8,846 bases of DNA from Deltaproteobacteria bacterium (GTDB taxonomy: Bacteria > Desulfobacterota > Syntrophia > Syntrophales > UBA2210): the NCBI GenBank assembly GCA_030603465.1, contig JAUVXT010000101.1, forward strand, positions 1 through 8,846, in the 5' to 3' direction. Both the position numbers and the translations under genes were made by a program. This document shows positions 1 to 4,379 of this stretch, in pieces (the stretch's first letter is position 1; every line of letters starts with the position of its first letter). The notes beneath the pieces were generated by a model that was not told the origin of the DNA, made no database searches, and saw only the letters and a program-made list of their open reading frames with translations.

Positions 1-183
1 TTAAGAAACCCTGGACCACGCATAAATATCAAAACAGCACCCTTCAGAGACTTTGTCTTCATCCCAGTACTGAAAGCCGGCGCCGTTGGAAGCCAATGAG
101 TCTTCCTGTTCCCGTCTCCAGTGCAGTGGAGAGCTATCCCAGGCATCAAACTGTGCAGGACTTATTGCCTTCATATCAAACAT
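1..183 (-). CDS. hypothetical 60-aa protein
   Basis: I do not recognise this protein. The reading frame is closed by TAA at the left edge of the window, so the gene is complete. Two in-frame ATGs lie four codons apart, at 195 and 183. The inner one is chosen because GGAGGGG sits just upstream of it and overlaps the outer ATG. The product is rich in Trp, Asp and Ser, has two adjacent Cys near the C-terminus (EGCCFD), and has no signal peptide, membrane segment or known motif that I can see. It is soluble-looking and acidic. A decayed interspersed repeat lies directly upstream. No neighbour on the same strand gives a function. The strong ribosome binding site is the main argument that it is real; otherwise it could be a chance open frame. 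Confidence 0.5.
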   Translation of the reverse strand: MFDMKAISPAQFDAWDSSPLHWRREQEDSLASNGAGFQYWDEDKVSEGCCFDIYAWSRVS

Positions 184-186
184 ATG

Positions 187-193
187 CCCCTCC
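187..193 (-). promoter_or_regulatory. Shine-Dalgarno site deciding the start of the 60-aa ORF
   Basis: On the minus strand GGAGGGG is followed by CAT and then ATG at 183, with the GGAGG core 5 nt from that ATG. The site overlaps the upstream in-frame ATG at 195, so initiation at 183 is favoured and the protein is 60 rather than 64 residues. Confidence 0.55.
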
Positions 194-210
194 ATTTTTG
201 AAAAGTAATA

Positions 211-260
211 TTGAAGCTCCCCGCCGCAAACAGCGAGGAATGCGCTCGTGTTCAGTTCAA
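211..260. repeat. interspersed repeat, copy A (decayed hairpin type)
   Basis: This 50-bp stretch aligns with 1816-1865 (copy C) at roughly three quarters of positions. Shared blocks are TTGAA at the left end, CTCCCCGC, GCAA, GGAATGCGC and TTCAGTTCA at the right end. The ends TTGAA and TTCAA form a short inverted repeat. The centre looks like a decayed hairpin (CCCCGC…GCGAGG). A 13-nt core, GCCGCAAACAGCG, recurs exactly near 1066-1078. It lies just upstream of the 60-aa ORF. It looks like a dispersed, non-coding, REP-like sequence. Confidence 0.6.
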
Positions 261-360
261 TATCTGTAGTTGCATTACCCGTGCCACATCACGCAAAGGG
301 GGCAATCCATCGCAACGTGTTGTAATAATGGATTAATATTTATTTGAAAATTATCCGAAG

Positions 361-433
361 AAAACACGGAGAGGAAAACTGCGTAATCATCTACGCGGTT
401 AGAGTAAAGATACTACGCAGGGACTCGTGTTTT
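361..433. repeat. composite inverted repeat / large imperfect hairpin
   Basis: The outer arms AAAACACG (361-368) and CGTGTTTT (426-433) enclose inner arms CTGCGTA (379-385) and TACGCAG (414-420). The internal loop is asymmetric and the apical loop is 28 nt. TACGC occurs once more in the loop. The right side is followed by a T-rich run, so a plus-strand transcript would end in a terminator-like shape, but there is no gene upstream to terminate. It could be a small non-autonomous element or a decayed structured RNA. Confidence 0.4.
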
Positions 434-470
434 TGATTTTTTTCACGGACTCATAAGAGGTTAACATCGA

Positions 471-496
471 TGTCACTCCCGCAGGCGGGAGTCCAG
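471..496. repeat. half copy of TGTCA…TCCAG repeat with hairpin
   Basis: TGTCACTCC…GGAGTCCAG contains an 8-bp perfect stem (ACTCCCGC at 475-482, GCGGGAGT at 485-492) with a 2-nt loop. Its ends match the arm structure of the larger element at 4162-4241 (TGTCA…TCCAG), so it is read as a single arm or solo version of the same repeat family. Such sequences are scattered between genes in many Desulfobacterota genomes (general recollection, not searched). Confidence 0.55.
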
Positions 497-770
497 AAGT
501 GATGGATATTACTTGATCACCGTTTTCGCCTGCATGTAAAAGGACAGCCGTAAAAGTGATGACTGCCCCTGTTACGCTTTTACTGCAAACAGGGGGGCAT
601 GCCCCCACTCAAATTGCCAACTACTCAAGGGATCAAACCATCACTTCCCGCCCCGCGGAATATACCAAAAAATACCTGACCGGCTGAAATCATCGCCTCT
701 GATGATTGCGCATAAAGTCATAGGTATCAACTATCTGCTGTCGAGACGCACACCCGATAGATGAGAACAG

Positions 771-956
771 TTATTTATCGCAAAAGAGTTTGCCCCCTCC
801 GGCCATATTCTCCTTTGTGTATTCAATAATGTCAATAGCGACAGACTCCGGCGAAACACTGAAATTTTTGACCACCGCCTCCGTAATATCCTTGATCAGC
901 CCTCTTTTCTGATCCACGGTTCTTCCCTCTACGGCCTTTATCGTAATTCTTGGCAT
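771..956 (-). CDS. 4-oxalocrotonate tautomerase-family small protein
   Basis: This is a complete 61-codon member of the tautomerase superfamily, whose members work as oligomers and use the N-terminal proline, exposed after Met removal, as general base for keto-enol tautomerisation. Pro1 is present, Arg11 of the EGR motif is present, and the fold pattern (PRITIKAVEGR, then a helix, then a SVAIDIIEY strand and a GGG turn) fits the 4-OT/DmpI group in length and order. The position of canonical Arg39 is Ala and that of Phe50 is Met, both judged by ungapped alignment to classical 4-OT. The true substrate is therefore probably not 2-hydroxymuconate. A GGGAGG ribosome binding site sits about 7 nt before the ATG. 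It is monocistronic in this window, with no aromatic degradation genes nearby. Possible TTGAC-type -35 boxes lie near 1014-1026, without a convincing -10. Confidence 0.88.
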   Translation of the reverse strand: MPRITIKAVEGRTVDQKRGLIKDITEAVVKNFSVSPESVAIDIIEYTKENMAGGGKLFCDK

Positions 957-1054
957 ATTTTTCCTCCCTCTTTTAATTTAATCAACATGTTTCTACCAAT
1001 AATTATTCCCTCTCGTCAATAGTCAAACAGGGGCGCCCTTTATTCCTGAGTTAA

Positions 1055-1081
1055 TGAACTGCCCGGCCGCAAACAGCGGCG
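1055..1081. repeat. interspersed repeat, partial copy B
   Basis: The segment shares the exact 13-mer GCCGCAAACAGCG (1066-1078) with copy A (223-235), and the preceding TGAACTGCCC resembles copy A's TGAAGCTCCCC. Similarity stops after the core, so this is at best a degraded fragment. A chance match of the flanks cannot be excluded. Confidence 0.4.
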
Positions 1082-1221
1082 TATCATCAAAAGCATTGAA
1101 CGCTCCAAGGGACGGGGAATATAACCCTTGCGAGAATTAAATAAAGATAAGACATTGCAAATACCCTTCGTATATGAGAGATAGCATCCGGTAAAGCAGT
1201 AAAATATAAAGAAGGGGTTGA

Positions 1222-1719
1222 ATGACAGTCATGGCAAAGTGTCTATGCGGTTCCAAGCGTTCCTATGGAAAATGCTGCGAACCCGTCATCAAAGGTATCC
1301 GGCTCGCCGAAACCGCCGAGGAGTTATTGCGGTCTCGATACACCGCCCACGTCAGGAAAGACACAGCTTACATCATGAACACCGTCCATCCTGCAAAGAG
1401 GAAGGAAAGTGAACGGAAAAGCATTCAAGAATGGTCGGAAAACACGGAGTGGCGAAAGCTTGAGATTATAGAGGCCACAAAAGGGGGGCCGGAGGACCGG
1501 GAAGGACGTATCGAATTCAAGGCCCACTTCAAGGGAGAGAAGGGCGACGAGATTCATCATGAACTATCCCGGTTTAAGAAGTCGGGTGATCAGTGGTTTT
1601 TCTTTGACGGAAAGACGGCCACCCACAAACAGGTTACCCGGGCAACGCCCAAGATAGGCAGAAACGATCCCTGCCCCTGCGGAAGCGGGAAGAAATATAA
1701 AAAGTGCTGCGGGGAATAG
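1222..1719 (+). CDS. ychJ: YchJ-family protein with two SEC-C zinc motifs
   Basis: This is a 165-residue homologue of the YchJ (UPF0225) family. An N-terminal SEC-C-like motif has Cys7, Cys9, Cys18 and Cys19 (CLCGS…YGKCCEP). The central domain, about residues 27-138, carries the family hallmarks LRSRYTAHV, an HP pair (TVHPA), a TEW motif and QWFFFDG; it is expected to be NTF2-like. A C-terminal SEC-C motif has GRNDPCPCGSGKKYKKCCG with Cys151, Cys153, Cys162 and Cys163. SEC-C motifs bind one zinc and are also found at the SecA tail, where they help contact ribosomes and SecB. The role of YchJ itself is not established. Length is close to the E. coli protein. GAAGGGG lies 4 nt before ATG 1222; a second in-frame ATG at 1231 would remove three residues. 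It stands alone on its strand. Confidence 0.92.
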   Translation: MTVMAKCLCGSKRSYGKCCEPVIKGIRLAETAEELLRSRYTAHVRKDTAYIMNTVHPAKRKESERKSIQEWSENTEWRKLEIIEATKGGPEDREGRIEFKAHFKGEKGDEIHHELSRFKKSGDQWFFFDGKTATHKQVTRATPKIGRNDPCPCGSGKKYKKCCGE

Positions 1720-1815
1720 CGGTATTTGAAAGATTGTCGACTGCAATAAACTCGCTAACCATCCCGAGAGACTCTTACAAAAAAGATAATCAATAAAAAG
1801 TGGAAACACCATAAA

Positions 1816-1865
1816 TTGAATCTCCCCGCAGCAAGCTGCATGGAATGCGCGTGCTATTCAGTTCA
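1816..1865. repeat. interspersed repeat, copy C
   Basis: This is the best match to copy A (211-260). The blocks TTGAA, CTCCCCGC, GCAA, GGAATGCGC and TTCAGTTCA occur in the same order, with substitutions in the centre and a small shift before the last block. The centre keeps part of a hairpin (GCAGCAAGCTGC). It lies between ychJ and the cas1 promoter region. Confidence 0.6.
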
Positions 1866-1875
1866 TGAAAGAAAT

Positions 1876-1913
1876 TTGACTTTCGCATACATGTATGCCA
1901 CAATTACGTAATT
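1876..1913 (+). promoter_or_regulatory. promoter-like sequence with two adjacent palindromic operators upstream of cas1
   Basis: TTGACT (1876-1881) is followed after 17 nt by CACAAT (1899-1904), a weak sigma70-type pair. The spacer contains a perfect 14-bp palindrome GCATACATGTATGC (1885-1898). Three bases later comes a perfect 12-bp palindrome AATTACGTAATT (1902-1913), which overlaps the -10 and the expected start of transcription. Palindromes in these two places are typical of repressor operators. The nearest downstream gene is cas1, with an untranslated leader of about 125 nt. The binding protein is unknown, and the promoter assignment is inference. Confidence 0.4.
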
Positions 1914-2039
1914 TTCATAACACATCTCGTCACATCCTGTAATAGGAACAGAGACTTCACAATCGACCGCTCGATCTGGCAACCGCCGCGCTCAAAAAAT
2001 GCGAACCTTAGTTTTTTAAAGTGAAAAACGGGCACAACA

Positions 2040-3056
2040 ATGCAACTCGTCATTAACACACCAGGCACCTTCATCACCCAGAAGAATGAATGTTTCTGCC
2101 TTAAACAGAAGGAGAAACATTTCGAAATATCCCCCCTCAAGGTCGAAAGCATCGTCATATCCAATCAGGCCATGATCACCAGCCAGGTAGTGGTCATGGC
2201 ACTGGAACACAATATCGACGTGATCTTTTTGGATGGATACGGCGATCCAATCGGAAGAATCTGGTTCGCGAAAATGGGAAGCACCGCACTAATCCGCAGG
2301 AGACAGATCGAGGCGGCGGAAAGCCCGCTGGGGACAGAACTCGTCTCCGATATGGTTGGACAAAAACTGGAAAATCAGATCGCCTTCCTGAAAAAACTCA
2401 TGTATGCGCGCCCCGGTCGTGAAGAGGCGTTCAGAACGCCGATCGAAAGAATAACAAAGGCAAAAGAAGAAATAAAGGCAGATGACAACAACAAACTGGA
2501 AGCTTTGCGAAATCACCTTATGGGGATAGAGGGCACGGCGGGAAGAAATTATTTCCAGTGCCTCTCGCGAATCATGCCCGAAAAATACCGCTTCGACGGA
2601 CGTTCGCGCAGACCGGCACACGATCCCTTCAATGCCTGCCTCAACTATTGTTACGGCATGCTCTACGGCCTGGTGGAAAAAGCGTGTATCCTGTCGGGCC
2701 TCGATCCCTACGTGGGATTCCTCCACACCGACAACTATAACAAAAAATCTCTTGTCTTTGACCTCATTGAACCTTTTCGTATCTATGGCGACCAGACAGC
2801 GGCCTATCTCTTTACAGGGAAGAAAATAAAAGACGATTTTTTTGATTTTAGTGATCAAGCTGTATCGCTGAATCAACAGGGTAAACCTGTTGTAGTCGAG
2901 GCCATGAACAGACATATGGATGAAGCCGTCCGCTACAGGCGGAAAAACGTCAAACGCCGCTACATAATTCAGCACGAGGCCCACCGCATGGCCAATATCC
3001 TTCTTGCCGAAACCGGAGAGAAGAGGCCTGACTGGCTGGAGATAAAGGAATTCTGA
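2040..3056 (+). CDS. cas1: CRISPR-associated endonuclease Cas1
   Basis: Cas1 is the integrase of CRISPR adaptation. With Cas2 it forms a complex that inserts new spacers at the leader-proximal repeat. This 338-residue protein is full length. An N-terminal beta-rich domain (about 1-80) includes VIFLDGYGDP and the GSTALIRRRQ linker. The catalytic helical domain holds the metal ligands Glu164 (GIEGTAGRNYF), His229 (GFLHTDN) and Glu244 (FDLIEPFR). No active-site residue is lost, so the enzyme could be functional. The ATG has only a poor ribosome binding site (ACGGGCACAAC). No effector cas gene or repeat array is seen, and the cas2 that should follow is separated by vapBC and truncated. The subtype cannot be fixed from Cas1 alone; the sequence looks like Cas1 proteins of type I or III systems rather than I-E or II. 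Confidence 0.96.
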   Translation: MQLVINTPGTFITQKNECFCLKQKEKHFEISPLKVESIVISNQAMITSQVVVMALEHNIDVIFLDGYGDPIGRIWFAKMGSTALIRRRQIEAAESPLGTELVSDMVGQKLENQIAFLKKLMYARPGREEAFRTPIERITKAKEEIKADDNNKLEALRNHLMGIEGTAGRNYFQCLSRIMPEKYRFDGRSRRPAHDPFNACLNYCYGMLYGLVEKACILSGLDPYVGFLHTDNYNKKSLVFDLIEPFRIYGDQTAAYLFTGKKIKDDFFDFSDQAVSLNQQGKPVVVEAMNRHMDEAVRYRRKNVKRRYIIQHEAHRMANILLAETGEKRPDWLEIKEF

Positions 3057-3070
3057 CAGATAGAATTAGT

Positions 3071-3099
3071 TTGACAAGCAGACAAAGTAGGAATATGCT
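3071..3099 (+). promoter_or_regulatory. sigma70-type promoter for vapBC
   Basis: A perfect TTGACA (3071-3076) is separated by exactly 17 nt from TATGCT (3094-3099). It lies in the gap between cas1 and vapB, about 40 nt before the vapB start, and is the closest match to consensus in the window. A direct repeat GAATAT at 3091-3096 and 3110-3115 straddles the expected start of transcription and could be part of a VapB operator, as TA operons usually autorepress. Confidence 0.6.
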
Positions 3100-3138
3100 C
3101 TTATGTAAAGAATATTTGAAAAGGTGGGTTAAATAGAA

Positions 3139-3402
3139 ATGTATGCCAAAGTATCAAACAAGGGTCAGGTTACCATTCCGAAAGTCATACGCAAAAAATT
3201 GAACATAGGAAAAGAGAGTGGCGTCCTTTTTCTGATCGAGGATGATGAGATAAAACTCAAGGGAGTTTCGGGCTCTCCGTCGGACCGCCTGGCGGGATCC
3301 TTGAAAGAGTATGCCAGGGAATATGTTCCTCTAAAAAAGGTAAGGGAAGAGATCCGGGAAAGGATTGCCGATGAAATCGCAGGCGAAGACCTGTCTCGTT
3401 GA
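3139..3402 (+). CDS. vapB: AbrB/SpoVT-fold antitoxin, VapB-like
   Basis: This is an 87-residue protein with an N-terminal SpoVT/AbrB (MazE-like) swapped-hairpin DNA-binding domain. The signature KVSNKGQVTIPKVIRKKLNI spans residues 4-23, and a GVLFLIEDDEIKLK strand pair follows. The C-terminal half (about 45-87) is charged and helical, as expected for the segment that wraps and inhibits a PIN toxin. AAGGTGGG lies 10 nt before the ATG. The gene overlaps the downstream toxin by 32 nt, the typical antitoxin-first order that couples translation. As in related pairs, the VapB-VapC complex probably represses the promoter at 3071. Confidence 0.9.
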   Translation: MYAKVSNKGQVTIPKVIRKKLNIGKESGVLFLIEDDEIKLKGVSGSPSDRLAGSLKEYAREYVPLKKVREEIRERIADEIAGEDLSR

Positions 3403-3781
3403 TACGAATGTAGTCCTCAGGTATCTGCTGGGAGATCACCCTGAATTAAGTTCCCGTGCCGGAGCCTTCTTTCAAGATGTATATGAAGGCGTAAAAAAGG
3501 CAGAGATACTCGATGTAGTTATCGTGGAATGTGTGTATGTCATGGAAAAATATTATGGGATTCCGAAGGCTGAGATCGCGGCCAAGTTAAGCGGGATTTT
3601 AAATTTCCAGGGAATTGTAAACACAGATAAATCACAAGTCCTCAATGCCCTCCTGAAATATGAAGCTACGAATACAGATATCGTCGACTGTATCCTCGCC
3701 GCAGCATCTACCGAATCAAGGCCGGTTATTTCTTTTGACAGTGATATGAAAAAGCTGAAAGCATTTACTGAATCCCTGTAA
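3371..3781 (+). CDS. vapC: PIN-domain ribonuclease toxin, VapC-like
   Basis: This 136-residue PIN nuclease is the likely toxin of the pair. VapC toxins are Mg-dependent RNases that often cleave initiator tRNA or rRNA; the target here is unknown. The acidic residues expected in the active site are present: Asp11 (LVDTNVVLRYL), Glu53 (VIVECVYVME), Asp103 and Asp106 (NTDIVDCILAAA), and Asp123/Asp125 (ISFDSDMKKL). ATG 3371 is preferred over TTG 3365 because GAAAGGA ends 7 nt before it. The start lies inside vapB. The toxin appears intact. It is unusual that the pair sits between cas1 and the cas2 remnant, whose start is only 38 nt further on. Confidence 0.9.
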   Translation: MKSQAKTCLVDTNVVLRYLLGDHPELSSRAGAFFQDVYEGVKKAEILDVVIVECVYVMEKYYGIPKAEIAAKLSGILNFQGIVNTDKSQVLNALLKYEATNTDIVDCILAAASTESRPVISFDSDMKKLKAFTESL

Positions 3782-3819
3782 ATATGAAAGATGTTGGGAA
3801 TCCCGTCAGGAGAATTAAA

Positions 3820-3903
3820 ATGTCCATCCTCGTATGGATCATATATGACATATCGGACGACAAAGCCCGCGGCAAAATAGCGAGAGAATGCAAGAAATCA
3901 TAA
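3820..3903 (+). pseudogene. cas2: cas2, truncated N-terminal remnant
   Basis: An ATG at 3820 opens 27 codons that read as the start of Cas2: first strand SILVWIIYDIS, then DDKARGKIARECKK, then TAA at 3901. Asp10 in IIYDIS is the conserved metal-site position of the family. Cas2 proteins are normally about 85-100 residues, so roughly two thirds is missing. AGGAGA lies 6 nt before the ATG, which shows that the translation signal is preserved. The homology ends exactly where palindromic repeat sequence begins (3908), so an insertion or deletion mediated by a repeat element is the probable cause. I found no later cas2 segment in any frame up to 4380. A 27-residue peptide could not form the Cas2 dimer core. 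Confidence 0.85.
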
Positions 3904-3907
3904 CACC

Positions 3908-3924
3908 GGGACAGTCCCTAGGGA
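3908..3924. repeat. overlapping palindromes at the cas2 breakpoint
   Basis: GGGACAGTCCC (3908-3918) and TCCCTAGGGA (3915-3924) share the TCCC block, so only one of the two hairpins can form at a time. The first matches the GGGACAGTCCC motif seen in REP-like sequences, often near IS200-type or RAYT transposases (general knowledge). It starts 5 nt after the premature cas2 stop. AACACC (3902-3907) and GGTGTT (3949-3954, followed by Ts) form a wider inverted repeat around it. Confidence 0.5.
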
Positions 3925-3968
3925 ATTTGAAACCCTTTTGAAGGCGCAGGTGTTTTTTAATAGATGGT

Positions 3969-4130
3969 TATGAAGCGATGCCTGAATTCGATGAGGCCGC
4001 TATTTATCGAAAATGGCTGTACTGCCATTTTCGATAAATGATTCTGTATGAATGCCTCCACGAAGTACGAAAGATATGTATTTATTAGAAATACCAATAC
4101 TGGCATTTCTAATAAATGGCAAATTATGAC
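3969..4130. repeat. 78-bp tandem repeat carrying covarying 16-bp stem-loops
   Basis: The units start at TATGAA 3969, TATGAA 4047 and TATGAC 4125, exactly 78 bp apart. In each of the two full units a stem begins 33 bp after the start: arms 4002-4017 and 4024-4039 (perfect), and arms 4080-4095 and 4102-4117 (one mismatch, which would be a G·U pair in minus-strand RNA). Both loops are 6 nt. Both stems begin ATTTAT and end ATAAAT. At four stem positions both partners changed between the units and pairing is kept. The third unit is cut off after a few bases by the next repeat. The minus-strand open frame that covers this stretch (3957-4151) is probably an artefact of the repeat. Confidence 0.7.
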
Positions 4131-4133
4131 GGT

Positions 4134-4253
4134 TTCGTAAAATTTCGACATACCACTTAACTGTCATTTCGGCGCATGTTGGAATCCAGTATTTTAAAGT
4201 AGTTGCAGATTATCTGGACTCCGGTTTCCACCGGAGTGACAATTTTTTACGAA
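4134..4253. repeat. MITE-like element with nested inverted repeats
   Basis: The core is 80 bp, 4162-4241. Left arm 4162-4189 (TGTCA…TCCAG) and right arm 4214-4241 (CTGGA…TGACA) form an imperfect 28-bp terminal inverted repeat around a 24-bp centre. Outside it, TTCGTAAAATT (4134-4144) and AATTTTTTACGAA (4241-4253) form a second, outer inverted pair. The arm at 471-496 belongs to the same family. There is no transposase, so any movement would need one supplied from elsewhere. Confidence 0.6.
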
Positions 4254-4317
4254 TGCATAACATTATGGATGTCCCTCAAATTTTTTCTGTGGTGTAGGGA
4301 AGGAACAGGAAAGAAGA

Positions 4318-4347
4318 TTGACAGTGATCCTGCAAAAGGCGTAGATA
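4318..4347 (+). promoter_or_regulatory. possible promoter of the TPR gene
   Basis: TTGACA (4318-4323) is a perfect -35 box. The best -10 is TAGATA (4342-4347) after 18 nt, which is a poor match. Transcription would start about 27 nt before the ATG at 4380. The absence of a good -10 keeps this tentative. Confidence 0.35.
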
Positions 4348-4379
4348 AGGTATGACCTCGAACCTGAGGATTCTATTCG

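Larger units (their letters stand above)
261..770. other. gene-free, palindrome-rich intergenic region
   Basis: I see no credible gene in these 510 nt. The open frame on the minus strand at 399-608 runs through palindromes and has no family resemblance. The stretch holds several short inverted repeats: a composite hairpin at 361-433, a hairpin in a repeat fragment at 471-496, GTAAAAG/CTTTTAC at 550-556 and 577-583, a perfect 14-bp palindrome GGGGGCATGCCCCC at 593-606, and AATCATC/GATGATT at 688-694 and 701-707. None is followed by a T-run of the kind expected for an intrinsic terminator of the tautomerase gene on the minus strand. The composition suggests piled-up debris of small repetitive elements. 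Confidence 0.6.

Noticed and set aside
399..608. 69-codon minus-strand frame
   Set aside because: It spans several palindromes and a repeat fragment. It has no family resemblance and no good initiation signal.
1981..2039. CRISPR leader-like sequence (GCGAACC followed by T- and A-rich runs) and a 6-codon ORF before cas1
   Set aside because: Only a loose resemblance to some leaders. No repeat follows and the short ORF has no support.
2289..2984. 231-codon open frame antisense to cas1
   Set aside because: It is a shadow of a strongly supported Cas1 gene with intact catalytic motifs, and its translation resembles no family.
3902..3960. Intrinsic terminator formed by AACACC…GGTGTTTTTT
   Set aside because: The stem is only 6 bp with a loop of about 40 nt, unlike a compact terminator hairpin.
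4002..4117. Possible two-repeat CRISPR array (38-nt repeats, 40-nt spacer)
   Set aside because: Period and size are in range, but the two 'repeats' differ at nine positions with compensated pairing, and the 'spacer' side also shows alignment between units (TATGAA and TGCCT). CRISPR repeats in one array are nearly identical.
3957..4151. 64-codon minus-strand open frame across the stem-loop array
   Set aside because: It is open because both repeat units lack stops in this frame. Its internal similarity comes from the hairpins, and there is no ribosome binding site or family match.
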